From positions 62,001-126,000 of the forward strand of contig NZ_CP064955.1 in assembly GCF_011038645.2 (NCBI RefSeq): a stretch of 64,000 nt of DNA. Reading direction: 5' to 3'. The translations under genes and the position numbers were made by a program. How positions within the stretch are numbered: position 1 is the first letter of the stretch; the number at the start of each line of letters is the position of its first letter. Below are positions 17,495 to 26,889 of this stretch, piece after piece. The notes below the pieces were generated by a model. That model saw nothing but the letters and a program-made list of their open reading frames with translations. It did no database searches and was not told the origin of the DNA. The stretch is from Corynebacterium qintianiae. GTDB lineage: Bacteria > Actinomycetota > Actinomycetes > Mycobacteriales > Mycobacteriaceae.

Positions 17495-20400
17495 CACTCT
17501 TTGTTCTCTTCCGGGTCGCGGATCTTCATCGGGCCGGGGCTCCACCAACCCCAGCGAAGCTTCTCTTCGTGGTCGATATCGGCAAGTTCGGGGACATCTC
17601 CCAGCGAATCCGTCCGGGGCTCGTACTTGGCGATGGACCCCCAGTCGCGGGCCCAGTCGCTGGCAAGATACCCGGGGATATCGTAGGAGTAATTCACCGC
17701 TTCCGCAGTGGCAAGCGCGCCGCCGCCGAGGAAGTCCATGAACCCGGACAGCTGCGCCTTTCCTGGGGCGTCCGGCATGATGCGGAACTCGGGGATCTCC
17801 GTCACTCCGGCGTAGTGGTTGAAGGTGCGCTGGCACGGGTACTGCAGCGCGACCGACCAGTCGAGCAGGCCCGGGGTGTCCGAGTCGAACACGTCGCCCA
17901 GCGGGGTGAGCGTGGGCGCACGCAGCGGGGTCACCGCCATCCAGTCCTTCTCCGCCAGCGAGGTGTCATCGCCGACAAGGCGGACAACGTCGGCCTCCTC
18001 CGGCAAATCCTCGATCGGGTAGCGCAGGTTGCGCCACGCCTGCTTCGGCCCCTGGTCGAGCATGACGACGTCACCGAGGGCGTCGATGGTGCCGTCGTCA
18101 CGCTTTGCGCCGTACTCGACGACGAGCTCCGTGCCTTCCTGCTCGACCCCGTTGATGTCCTTGTGGGCGATACGGCCCGCAGCAGAGGCGACCAGCAGCG
18201 GGGCCTCGGCAGTGGCTTCGGGCAGTTCGAACCAGGCGGTCTCGATGTGCGCGGAGCCGGTGGGCTCCTCGGAAAAGGAACCGAGGACGGGAACCTTGTT
18301 GTAATCGAGGTTGAAGGGCAGCCGGACGGTGGATCCGTTGACGCCGCGCAGGCTGTCGGGGCGGTTGCCCTGCGTATTTGTGCGGCTGGTGGATTGCTCC
18401 TGCTCGTCGGTGGCCGATTTCTCGGGGTCGGAAGCGTCGGTTTTCGACGTGTCAATCGTCGCGGCCGTCGCGTTGTCGTCCGAGTCGGTGCGGGGATCCG
18501 TGTTCGCGGCGTTGGCGTTCTCGGGGACGATGGACGCGGGCACACCCTCGGGGTGGAAACCGCGGTTTTCGGCAGACTCCAGCGACTCACCCAACGGCAC
18601 ACCGCCGACCGGGGTCAGGAAAGAGTCGTTGGTGTCGGTCTCGAGTAGGACGTCAGCACCGAGCGCGCAGTGGTTGCCGGCGAAGGTGCGGACGTTGCCC
18701 ATGCCCACCGAGTAAGCGGGAGCCTGGTCCACAAACGCCTTGACAAAAGTCAGGCACGAGAACGCCACCATAAGCACCGCGAAGATTGCGATCGGGGCTG
18801 ACATCACACCCGCCCAACGGCTGCTGGTTTCGCGGGGCTTAAACGACTGGAAGATTCCGATGAGGAACACCACAAGGGTCAAGGCCAACATAACGGTGTT
18901 GGCCTCGATACCCTTGAGCTGGACGGTCTTATCCCACCACGGAACGCCGAAGGACGACACGTACCACCAGGCGTTCCAACCCGCCAGCGTCAGGGACATG
19001 ATGAACATGACAGCGGCGATGGCCAGGGTGCGGTTGCGCGCCGAGCGCATCGCGATCTGGGAAAGCACCACCGCGCCCAGCGCCGCCGCCGCACCCCCGA
19101 TGCCGGCGTAGATGCCGAAGTGGTGCGTCCACTTCGTCGGGGTGAACATGAGGAAGAACGTGGACAAGCCCACGATAAGGAGCAGGCGCTGGGTCGGGCC
19201 CGCGACGGTGCCCGGGATCTTGTTGAAGCGGAACAGCGCCCATAAGATCAGGCCGATGCTGAACAGGAAGATGAACGTGGGGAAGCGCCGCGCCATCGAA
19301 CCGTCGACTGTCTGCTCGAACAGGGTGCCGTAGCGCACCCACTCCGAGTACCACTCCAACGCGGGGCCGACCTGGGCGCGCACCGACGTCGCCTCCAAAA
19401 CGGTCGCCAGGGTCTGGTCGTTGAACACCGGAACCATCACGGCGAAGCCCGCGCCGAGGAATGGAGCGAGGTAGGCCAGGCGCGGGGCGATGTTAAGGCG
19501 GCGGTTCATGATGCGGAACATCGACGGCAGCGACACGAGGAACACGCCCACGGCCGCTAGACCTGTCGGGCCGCAGGCCAGGGTGAACGCGGCGAGGATC
19601 GTGCCGATCGCGGCGGGGAAGAGCCGGTCCGTGGCAATCGCGCGCTCAAATGACGCCCACGTGGCGATGATGCCTAGGGCGATGATCGGCTCGGGGCGGG
19701 TGCCGTTGTTGTACGGCAACCAGAACGCCAGGAAAATGAATGCCGCGGTCCAGTAGGCGACACGACGCGTGGCGACGGCCTCCCCCAGGCGCGGGAGGAT
19801 CTCGCGCGACAGAATCCACCAGGTCAAAACACCGGCGATGAGCGTGGGCAGACGCATCCACATGGAGGCCGTCGACACCTGCGCCAGCGCGGAGAGAATG
19901 TCGTAGAACGGCGAGCCGAAGGGTGACTCAGGCACCCCGTACCAGCGGTAGTAGTTGGCCATGTAGTCCGACTCGTTGGCCACCCGCGCCATGGTGAGCA
20001 GGTAGCCGTCGTCGGATGTGTTCGCGCCGAAGACGTGCCAGAACCCCAGGATGGCCAGGACAATGCCGTCGAGGGGTTTGAAGCTGCGCCACTCGCGGCG
20101 GAAGAAGGGGACATGCTTCCCGTCGCGGCCGTCGAGGCGCCACAGCGCCCACAGGGCGACTGCGGTCGAGGCCAGGCCAATGAGCATCGCCGCGAGCTTT
20201 GCGACGGTTGGCGTGGAGGTGAAGCGAGAGTTGATGTCCACCTGGGCGCTGAGTCCGGCGTCGATTAGCGAGTCTGCCTCGAGTTCCGTGTAGATGCCGG
20301 TCACCTGGGGGCGGAGGTCGTCCTCGCCCTCCTCCTTCAGACTCGTGCCGGGGATCTCGGCGAGTGTTCCGTCGGCCGTGGCCGAAATGACGAGCTTCGC

Positions 20401-20811
20401 GTCGCGAGGCAGGTCAGCGACGTCCTCGGGGGTGAGCTCGAAAATCACCTCGTTGAGGGCGGTGACGACGATGCCGCCGTCGGGGGATGAGACAAACAGC
20501 CCCCTGTCGGTAGCCTCTGTCGAGGAGCTCGGTAGCGTGCCCACAATCAGGGACTGGCCCTCGCGGAGCGCGTCAATGGACTCCGCGACCGGGACCGTGA
20601 GCTCGATCTCGTCCGGGGCGAGGGAGATGAGCGGGGCGTTCACCGAGGACAGCGAGCCGTTCTGCGGCCAGTTGAGCTGGGACTGCACCTGGCTGACCGG
20701 GAGGAACGGCGTCATCAGGAAGCAGATGAACGCCAACAGACCCGAAACAATTGCGATGCGCGATAGTGTTGCTGTTTTTGTCACGTGCTTGGACTCTACT
20801 TCGTGGTTCAT
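17494..20811 (-). CDS. emb: Arabinosyltransferase Emb
   Basis: Membrane arabinofuranosyltransferase (GT-C fold, 1105 residues) that extends the arabinan of arabinogalactan from decaprenyl-phosphoryl-arabinose; ethambutol target. One N-terminal helix and periplasmic domain precede the multi-helix core with the catalytic DD pair at 267-268 (NTSDDGYLL); the C-terminal part is a carbohydrate-binding domain. Corynebacteria have one Emb instead of EmbA/B/C. Residues about 755-840 hold a low-complexity Asp/Thr/Ser/Asn-rich stretch that looks inserted. ATG overlaps the aftA stop (ATGA). Confidence 0.95.
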   Translation of the reverse strand: MNHEVESKHVTKTATLSRIAIVSGLLAFICFLMTPFLPVSQVQSQLNWPQNGSLSSVNAPLISLAPDEIELTVPVAESIDALREGQSLIVGTLPSSSTEATDRGLFVSSPDGGIVVTALNEVIFELTPEDVADLPRDAKLVISATADGTLAEIPGTSLKEEGEDDLRPQVTGIYTELEADSLIDAGLSAQVDINSRFTSTPTVAKLAAMLIGLASTAVALWALWRLDGRDGKHVPFFRREWRSFKPLDGIVLAILGFWHVFGANTSDDGYLLTMARVANESDYMANYYRWYGVPESPFGSPFYDILSALAQVSTASMWMRLPTLIAGVLTWWILSREILPRLGEAVATRRVAYWTAAFIFLAFWLPYNNGTRPEPIIALGIIATWASFERAIATDRLFPAAIGTILAAFTLACGPTGLAAVGVFLVSLPSMFRIMNRRLNIAPRLAYLAPFLGAGFAVMVPVFNDQTLATVLEATSVRAQVGPALEWYSEWVRYGTLFEQTVDGSMARRFPTFIFLFSIGLILWALFRFNKIPGTVAGPTQRLLLIVGLSTFFLMFTPTKWTHHFGIYAGIGGAAAALGAVVLSQIAMRSARNRTLAIAAVMFIMSLTLAGWNAWWYVSSFGVPWWDKTVQLKGIEANTVMLALTLVVFLIGIFQSFKPRETSSRWAGVMSAPIAIFAVLMVAFSCLTFVKAFVDQAPAYSVGMGNVRTFAGNHCALGADVLLETDTNDSFLTPVGGVPLGESLESAENRGFHPEGVPASIVPENANAANTDPRTDSDDNATAATIDTSKTDASDPEKSATDEQEQSTSRTNTQGNRPDSLRGVNGSTVRLPFNLDYNKVPVLGSFSEEPTGSAHIETAWFELPEATAEAPLLVASAAGRIAHKDINGVEQEGTELVVEYGAKRDDGTIDALGDVVMLDQGPKQAWRNLRYPIEDLPEEADVVRLVGDDTSLAEKDWMAVTPLRAPTLTPLGDVFDSDTPGLLDWSVALQYPCQRTFNHYAGVTEIPEFRIMPDAPGKAQLSGFMDFLGGGALATAEAVNYSYDIPGYLASDWARDWGSIAKYEPRTDSLGDVPELADIDHEEKLRWGWWSPGPMKIRDPEENKE

Positions 20812-22646
20812 CGGTTACGGACCACCACCACAAATGGGCCGACCTGCTCGGTGTCCCATGCGGGGGAATCGAACGCGGCTGGATTAAAGAACAACCGCTG
20901 GTACTTCATGTTCGGCTCGTTGGGGAAGATGTCGTGGCCCACGTGGGTCTTGAACGGATCTTCAGGGTCCTCCAGATTGCCGCGGAACACGAAGACGTCC
21001 GGGGCGCGCCAGCGGGAGGAGTCGAGGGCGTCGAGCATCGCGTCGGGGTCCGCGAGATCGGCGTAGGATCCCTCCGCCCACGCGATCAGCTCGTCGACGC
21101 GCAAGCCGTACTCGCCGAGAGGATTGGCGTAGTGGCTGGTGAACGCGTTGAAGCCGTAATAGGGGTTCATTGCCATGAAGTTGATCTCGTCCGTCTGCAC
21201 GACCGCGTCCGCGGGCTCGTACCCGTGCGCTGAGATGAACTCGCGGATGTCGCCGTAGTAGCGGCCGGCGTCGGGCGGGAAGCGGTCAGCTCGCTCGCCG
21301 TTGCCGTCGGTGTCGGCGTAGGCCTGGTCGATGTGCGCCTGGTTCTCCGCGGGGATCTGCTGAACGTAGAGCAGGCCGGCGGAGGCAGCGAGGATGACGG
21401 CGGCAGTAGTCACGGCAGGCGGGATCCGGCCGAACACCTCGTCAGCGTGGGTGAACGCCAGCACACCCGCGGTGACGAAGAGCAGGAGGATCAGCACCTC
21501 GACGCGGAAGCCGAGCAAGGACGTGCCCACCAGCGGCGTCACCATGGACAAAAGGGCCCATGCGTAGCTCAAGGCAATCGCCACCGCCAGGCCGGTGGCC
21601 TCCGACGTGCGGATCCGAGTGCAGAGGAACAACAGGCCCAGCAGGCTTAACAACCCGACGACGGAGAAACTGAAGAAGGGCAGCGCGAACTCCGTGCCCT
21701 CCACGGGAAGGAAGTGGTTCGCGGTGGACCGCGCCTGGTAGTCGCCGAACATCCTGCGGTAAAGATATGGTCCCCACGCGATCAACGCGATCAGGATGGA
21801 GCTGGTCCCGATGACGAGCAGGTGCTTGACCGGCACCAGAGACCGGCGGCGGGTTAAGTAAAACAGGATTGCCAGAGCAACGACCGACAGCGCGGTGATT
21901 CCGGTGAACAGCGTGTAGAAGGTGGCCGAGAGGCCGAGGTAGACAGCAAGAGCAGCGGTCGCCTTCCATGAGCCATTAAGTGCCCGGCCCGCGCCCACGG
22001 CGGCGGCGGGCACGAACATGGCGACGATCGCGGCGTAGGGCTCATCAGCCGTCTCGGTCAGCACGATAGCCGTTGTCGCGATGGCGATGGCGGCCGCAGC
22101 GGGCAGCGAACCGGTCAGCGCGCGCCAAATCGGCGTCAGCGCCGCGGCGGCCGCCGCCAGCGAGACGATCGCCCACGGCTGGTAGACCTCCCAGCCCGCC
22201 ATGTTCACGAGATTTGCCATCCGGCCGCCCAGCCAGAACCACCCAATGGGGTAGAAGGTGGGCAACCCGAAGTAGTTCATGTCCTGGTTGGACATCGTCT
22301 CTGTCATCCGCGACAGGAATTGGGTGCGGAATCCTTGGTCCACCTGGACGCCGTCGAGGTACAACCGTGTTGCGCTGAGAGGGATGCCGAGAGATGTGAC
22401 CACGATCGCGGGTGGAGCGAGTGCCGCGACGACTTCTGTCAGGAGTTTGGGCGCCTTGCCGCGCATCCACAGCCACATCAGTATCGCCACAGTGACGAGC
22501 ACAATCATGGAAAACGCCGTGGCTAAACCCCGTATCACCATGGAGGTATTGAAGGCGGGCAGTGACGACGCCCGCAGCACGAACCAAGCGATGAACGCGA
22601 GCACCGCCCCGCCGGCCGAGGAAGCGGCGACTCGAGCAACTGTCAC
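20808..22646 (-). CDS. aftA: Galactan 5-O-arabinofuranosyltransferase AftA
   Basis: GT-C membrane enzyme of 612 residues that places the first arabinofuranose on galactan using decaprenyl-phosphoryl-arabinose. About 11-12 hydrophobic helices occupy the first 400 residues; the C-terminal 200 residues form a soluble extracytoplasmic domain ending in VVVVRNR. Identity rests on this architecture and on position between dprE2 and emb, as in C. glutamicum and M. tuberculosis. The GTG start overlaps the dprE2 stop (TAGTG) and its stop overlaps the emb start. Confidence 0.92.
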   Translation of the reverse strand: MTVARVAASSAGGAVLAFIAWFVLRASSLPAFNTSMVIRGLATAFSMIVLVTVAILMWLWMRGKAPKLLTEVVAALAPPAIVVTSLGIPLSATRLYLDGVQVDQGFRTQFLSRMTETMSNQDMNYFGLPTFYPIGWFWLGGRMANLVNMAGWEVYQPWAIVSLAAAAAALTPIWRALTGSLPAAAAIAIATTAIVLTETADEPYAAIVAMFVPAAAVGAGRALNGSWKATAALAVYLGLSATFYTLFTGITALSVVALAILFYLTRRRSLVPVKHLLVIGTSSILIALIAWGPYLYRRMFGDYQARSTANHFLPVEGTEFALPFFSFSVVGLLSLLGLLFLCTRIRTSEATGLAVAIALSYAWALLSMVTPLVGTSLLGFRVEVLILLLFVTAGVLAFTHADEVFGRIPPAVTTAAVILAASAGLLYVQQIPAENQAHIDQAYADTDGNGERADRFPPDAGRYYGDIREFISAHGYEPADAVVQTDEINFMAMNPYYGFNAFTSHYANPLGEYGLRVDELIAWAEGSYADLADPDAMLDALDSSRWRAPDVFVFRGNLEDPEDPFKTHVGHDIFPNEPNMKYQRLFFNPAAFDSPAWDTEQVGPFVVVVRNR

Positions 22647-23410
22647 TAGAAGTTAAGCCTCCGCATGATCGGCGCCGGGATGTGCTGCAGCACGAACGAA
22701 ATGGGGCCAAACGCCTTGTGCACGAACACACTTGGCTTGCCGCCCAGCGCCGCGTCGACGGCCGCCTCTGCGACGTCCTCCTTGTTTACGGTCAGGGGTG
22801 CTTCGTCGAGGCCCTCCGTCATCTTCGTGCGCACCTGGCCCGGGCGCACGACGGTGACGCGCACTCCGTCATTCCTTAAGGCCTCACCCAGCTGCAGGTA
22901 GAAATTGTCCATACCGGCTTTGGAGGCGCCGTAGACGAAGTTCGAGCGGCGCACCTTCTGACCCGCCACCGAGCTCATCGCGATGATGGTGCCGTGGCCC
23001 TGCGCCTTCAGATGCTGGCCCAGGAGCACGCCGACGGAGACGAACGCGGTGTAGTTGATCTGCGCCGACGTCACTGCGGCGGCGTGGTCCTGCCAGAGTT
23101 CCTCCTGGTCGCCCAGTGTGCCGAAGGCGACGACGGCAACGTCGACGTCCCCGTCTTTGAACGCGGCGTCGATCACCGCAGGGTGCGACTCCAGGTCGAG
23201 GGCGTCGAAGTCGACCAGGCGCACCTGACCGGCCCCGGCGGACTGGACCTCGGCCACGGCGGCGTCGATACGCGGAGAATCTTGACGTGCGGCGAGGGTG
23301 ACCGTCGGGCTACCGCCGCGCGAGACGAGCTCGCTCACGATGGCAAGACCGATCTCGGAGGTGCCGCCGACGAGAAGAATGTGCTGTGCTTGTCCTACTG
23401 CGTTGAGCAT
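22646..23410 (-). CDS. dprE2: Decaprenylphosphoryl-D-2-keto-erythropentose reductase DprE2
   Basis: SDR reductase of 254 residues that completes epimerisation of decaprenyl-phosphoryl-ribose to -arabinose with DprE1. The cofactor loop is GGTSEIG (15-21) and the active site contains YGASK. An AAGGAG site sits 8-9 nt before the ATG at 23410, a normal ribosome-binding site unlike the leaderless genes nearby. It follows dprE1 by 13 nt in the arabinogalactan operon. Confidence 0.93.
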   Translation of the reverse strand: MLNAVGQAQHILLVGGTSEIGLAIVSELVSRGGSPTVTLAARQDSPRIDAAVAEVQSAGAGQVRLVDFDALDLESHPAVIDAAFKDGDVDVAVVAFGTLGDQEELWQDHAAAVTSAQINYTAFVSVGVLLGQHLKAQGHGTIIAMSSVAGQKVRRSNFVYGASKAGMDNFYLQLGEALRNDGVRVTVVRPGQVRTKMTEGLDEAPLTVNKEDVAEAAVDAALGGKPSVFVHKAFGPISFVLQHIPAPIMRRLNF

Positions 23411-23423
23411 GAAAATGTCTCCT

Positions 23424-24839
23424 TTAGTTGAGCTCGAGGCGGCGCGACATGTCGGACGCGAACACGCCGGTCGGGTCGATCGCGCGGCGGGTGTCCAGCC
23501 AGCCGCCCATGCCCGGGTACATCGCGTGGAACTTCTCGGCGGATGTGCGAGACTCCTTGGCCAGGTAGAGTCGCCCGCCGAACTCCATGACCTGCTCGTC
23601 GAGGCGGTCGAGGAACTCGTTGAGGCCGTCGCGGATGGGGAAATCGACGCACACGTTCCACCCCTTCATCGGGTAGGACAGCGGCGCGCGGTTGCCCTCG
23701 CCGAACAGCTTGAACACGTTCAGCGCCGTGTAGTGGCCCGAGGACTGGATCTGGTAAATGATGTCCTTGAACGGCTCGACCGCGTCGGTCGGCACCACGA
23801 ACTGGTACTGCAAAAAGCCCTTGGAGCCGTAGCCGCGGTTCCACTCGCCGATGAGGTCCAGCGGCTGGTAGAACTGCGTCAGGTTTTTGACCTGGTTCCG
23901 CGCGGGCGCCCCCATGCGGTAGTAGGCCTCGCCAATGGCCATGAGCGAGAGCTTGTTCATGGTCCACGACGGAAAGACGTCCGGCACCGTCATCAGCTGC
24001 GGCGCGTTGAACTTCAGCGGGTCCTTCGCCAGCTTCGGCGCGAGCTCCTCGAGCTGCGTGAGCGTGGCCAGTGAGCCCCGCGAGATGGTGGAGCGGCCAG
24101 TCTTCGGCGGCGCGGAGATCGCGTCGAACCACGCGGAAGAGTAGGTGTAGTTGACCTCGGAGCCGTCTGAGTGCGCCGCGATCGTCTCGTCGAGGGTGTC
24201 GGTGCGGTCGGTATCCGCGATGAAGTAGGCGGTTTCCGTGCGCGTCATTAGGATGCGGGCGCGCAGGATGATGCCGGTCAGGCCCATGCCGCCGACGGTG
24301 GCCCAGAACAGGGTGCCGTCCGGGTCGTCCGCGGTGCCGTGCGGCTCGAGGTGGAGGACGCGGCCGTCGGCCACGAGCAGTTCCATTGAGACCACGTGAT
24401 CGCCGAAGGAGCCGGCGGAGTGGTGGTTCTTGCCGTGGATGTCGGGGCCGATCGCGCCGCCGATGGTGACCTGGCGGGTGCCCGGCAGCACCGGAACCCA
24501 CAGGCCGTAAGGCAGCGCGGCCTTCATCAGCTGGTCGAGGGTCACGCCTGCGTCGACGTCGACAATCGCGGTGCCGGGGTCGATGGAGTGGATGCGGTTG
24601 AGTGGCTGCATGTCCACGACGAGGCCGCCGCCGTTCTGGGCGGGGTCGCCGTAGGAGCGCCCCATGCCGCGGGCGATCACGCCGCGGCGCTGGTGGGCGG
24701 GAAGCGCAGCGTTGTCCTCGGCGACCTGCGCGACGGCGCGCTTGATCACCTCAATGTCCGGGGTGGAGAGCACGTGGGCGGTTGATGGCGCCGTGCGCCC
24801 CCACCCGTGGAGCGATTCAACTTCGGTGTGTAGTTGCAT
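23424..24839 (-). CDS. dprE1: Decaprenylphosphoryl-beta-D-ribose 2'-oxidase DprE1
   Basis: FAD-dependent oxidase of 471 residues catalysing the first epimerisation step that makes arabinose donor for the cell wall. The FAD-binding domain includes GRSYGD near residue 60 and the [22 protein letters not shown] segment near 118. The cysteine attacked by benzothiazinones in M. tuberculosis (C387) is conserved here as about C397 in [10 protein letters not shown], so susceptibility is predicted. It is the first gene of the minus-strand run dprE1-dprE2-aftA-emb-cutinase. Confidence 0.95.
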   Translation of the reverse strand: MQLHTEVESLHGWGRTAPSTAHVLSTPDIEVIKRAVAQVAEDNAALPAHQRRGVIARGMGRSYGDPAQNGGGLVVDMQPLNRIHSIDPGTAIVDVDAGVTLDQLMKAALPYGLWVPVLPGTRQVTIGGAIGPDIHGKNHHSAGSFGDHVVSMELLVADGRVLHLEPHGTADDPDGTLFWATVGGMGLTGIILRARILMTRTETAYFIADTDRTDTLDETIAAHSDGSEVNYTYSSAWFDAISAPPKTGRSTISRGSLATLTQLEELAPKLAKDPLKFNAPQLMTVPDVFPSWTMNKLSLMAIGEAYYRMGAPARNQVKNLTQFYQPLDLIGEWNRGYGSKGFLQYQFVVPTDAVEPFKDIIYQIQSSGHYTALNVFKLFGEGNRAPLSYPMKGWNVCVDFPIRDGLNEFLDRLDEQVMEFGGRLYLAKESRTSAEKFHAMYPGMGGWLDTRRAIDPTGVFASDMSRRLELN

Positions 24840-24860
24840 GCGCCCCAGCCTAGTCGCCTC

Positions 24861-25097
24861 CTAGAGATCCATGAGGTCACGAATCTCCGCGGGCAGTTCC
24901 TCCTGCGAGGTGATGACGGGTCGGCCCGCCGCCTTATGTTCGCGCAGGATGTCGTAGACGCGGGTGCGCGAGGTGCTGTCCAGGAAGGGCAACTCCTCGG
25001 CGAAGACGCGCACCATGAAGTCGGACAGGGGCGCGTCGACGCGCTGCGCCGCCTCGTGGATCGCGTCGGGGTCATCGCCTTTGTAGTGCTTCCTCAT
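24861..25097 (-). CDS. Conserved small hypothetical protein (78 residues)
   Basis: Short charged protein, largely helical by composition, with no recognised domain. It lies 21 nt before dprE1 on the same strand and could be the first gene of that transcript. A TAGACT box 8 nt before the ATG at 25097 fits a leaderless start, and the divergent gene at 25134 has its own box, so the 36-bp gap is a compact bidirectional promoter. Function unknown. Confidence 0.65.
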   Translation of the reverse strand: MRKHYKGDDPDAIHEAAQRVDAPLSDFMVRVFAEELPFLDSTSRTRVYDILREHKAAGRPVITSQEELPAEIRDLMDL

Positions 25098-25133
25098 GGT
25101 TGCGCAGTCTACGCGCGCCTACGATGGGCACCC

Positions 25134-25520
25134 ATGAGCACTCCCACCGATTACAACTCCCTCGACGACACTCTTGCGGGGCAACTCGCCCAGGCGGGTT
25201 TCATCGCCGCGATGTACGCGGTGCCCGATTTCACCCGGAACTCCGGCGCCCGGGTGATTGCCTGGACGGGGTTGGTAGCCCTCAACGTCGCGGCCGTCGC
25301 CGCCGCGAACGCTGTCGACGATGACCCGCGCGACGACAACCTCCCGGAGGCCGGCCCCGCGCAGACGTGGGCGGTCCTCGGCGGCAGCGTCTTCCTGGGC
25401 GTGCGGGCGCATGCCGCGGTGGCTCGGTGGCTGCGTGGGCGGGGCGTAGATAAGCCGTACTCGCTGATGGGCCTGCTTGTCGGCGCTGGATACATGGCCT
25501 CGAAACGGCTGTCCACATAA
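25134..25520 (+). CDS. Hypothetical small membrane protein (128 residues)
   Basis: Protein with two or three weakly hydrophobic segments (about residues 38-57, 80-98 and 108-120) separated by an acidic loop. No known family was recognised. The ATG at 25134 lies 8 nt after TACGAT (25120-25125), so a leaderless transcript divergent from the dprE1 operon is likely. It ends 11 nt before the next start. Confidence 0.6.
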   Translation: MSTPTDYNSLDDTLAGQLAQAGFIAAMYAVPDFTRNSGARVIAWTGLVALNVAAVAAANAVDDDPRDDNLPEAGPAQTWAVLGGSVFLGVRAHAAVARWLRGRGVDKPYSLMGLLVGAGYMASKRLST

Positions 25521-25531
25521 ACGTGAACGCC

Positions 25532-26362
25532 ATGCACGGGACCGTGGTTCACCTCTCCCTCCTGCGCTCTACTTTCATGCTGCGCGTCTCCGCCATGCGC
25601 GGCGACGAGGAGGCGTACCGCTACCTCGGGATCGACGAGTCGAGCCCGCTTAGCGACGTCTCCCACGCCATCGGAGTCGCCTTCAGCCTCACCGGGCACC
25701 ACGCCGCCCCCGCCGGATTCGCCACAGACCCAGGCGAGCCGCGGCCCGAGACGCGCATCGACCCCGACTCCACGCTTGGCGACGCCCTCCCCGGCGCGCG
25801 CACGACCATCTACTACCACTGGGGTCTGTGGCGCTTCGACCTCGAACTCGTCGAGACGTACCCGCGCGACGACTCCACCCCGCCAGCCGTGTGCGTCGCC
25901 GGGGCGGGGGATTTCGGCACACCGCTGGAAATCACGGCCATCAATAGGGCGTTGCTTGGCGACGCCATCGCCGACGCCGTCCTCGCCGAAGCGCGCCCCG
26001 AAGTGCGCAACATCGTGGCTCGGTCCTCCATGCACGATTTCGTCCTCCTGCTCAAAGCCCTCGATCTCAACCGGGAGGTTGGGGCGGACGCGGAGGTGAG
26101 GGCGTCGATACGCGATCTGCCCCTCGAACGGACCCGCGCCGGGCGCGACGCGTTCTGGGTGGCCGCGCTGGCGCTGGCGTGCCTCGCCGACGAGGAGACG
26201 ACTGACACCATCATCGCCACCACCTACTCCACGCTCGGGTACACGGGTGTGCCCGCGGTGAAAGTGCGCGAGCTGTGCTCCGCTTCGCTGGGCCGCCTCG
26301 ATGTGGACCGGATCCCGCCTGTCGAGCGGTTGGATGTCTTCCGCGCACTGCTTCGCGGGTAG
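25532..26362 (+). CDS. Hypothetical protein, possible pRiA4b ORF-3-like N-terminus
   Basis: Cytosolic protein of 276 residues. The first 110 residues (LRVSAMRGDEEAYRYLGID, then AIGVAFSLTGHH and YYHWGLWRFDLELVE) resemble the plasmid pRiA4b ORF-3-like domain, which is found in several poorly studied proteins; the match is by eye and tentative. The rest is helical with no catalytic motif. ATG at 25532 is preferred to a GTG at 25523. Its TAG stop doubles as the first two bases of the -10 box for the GtrA gene. Confidence 0.5.
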   Translation: MHGTVVHLSLLRSTFMLRVSAMRGDEEAYRYLGIDESSPLSDVSHAIGVAFSLTGHHAAPAGFATDPGEPRPETRIDPDSTLGDALPGARTTIYYHWGLWRFDLELVETYPRDDSTPPAVCVAGAGDFGTPLEITAINRALLGDAIADAVLAEARPEVRNIVARSSMHDFVLLLKALDLNREVGADAEVRASIRDLPLERTRAGRDAFWVAALALACLADEETTDTIIATTYSTLGYTGVPAVKVRELCSASLGRLDVDRIPPVERLDVFRALLRG

Positions 26363-26373
26363 GGTTATTGCCC

Positions 26374-26889
26374 GTGTCCAAGCAGGAAGCCCCGAACGGT
26401 TACATCAACTCGGTGAAGAAGCAGCTCGTGCCCTTCATCATCATCGGCGTCGGCTGTGCTGTGATCGACTTCGGCATCACCTACTCCCTGACTGAGCTGA
26501 CCCCGATGTCGCGCGGGTGGTCAAAGATCGTGGGCTGGTGCTTCGGCACCCTCATCGCCTACGTGTTGAATTCCCGCTTCGCTTTCCAAGCCGAGGTCAG
26601 CGCGAAGAAGGCGGGGGCAGTGTTCCTGCTTTACGCCTCCACACTCGCGGTGCAGTACTTTCTCTACAAGGTCACCGATGGCCCGCTCATCGCCCTGGGC
26701 TTTGAGAACCCGTGGAAGGACGGAATCTCCTTCGTCATTGCCCAGGGCGTTGCCACGGTGACCAACTTCATCCTGCAGCGCCGCGTGGTGTTCAAGGAGG
26801 AGACCAAGATCGTGTCCTCGTCCGAGCCGCGGGTCTACCCCGCTACGGGCGACGGAAATCCTCCCGTGCCCCCATCCGCAATAGCCTGA
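26374..26889 (+). CDS. GtrA family membrane protein (Rv3789-like)
   Basis: Membrane protein of 171 residues with four hydrophobic helices, typical of GtrA flippase-like proteins. The mycobacterial counterpart Rv3789 lies next to dprE1 and has been linked to decaprenyl-phosphoryl-arabinose transport or to recruiting AftA, so the same role is inferred here from family and neighbourhood. GTG start at 26374 follows TAGGGT (26360-26365) by 8 nt. Its 3' end overlaps convergent glfT1 by 47 nt. Confidence 0.8.
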   Translation: MSKQEAPNGYINSVKKQLVPFIIIGVGCAVIDFGITYSLTELTPMSRGWSKIVGWCFGTLIAYVLNSRFAFQAEVSAKKAGAVFLLYASTLAVQYFLYKVTDGPLIALGFENPWKDGISFVIAQGVATVTNFILQRRVVFKEETKIVSSSEPRVYPATGDGNPPVPPSAIA

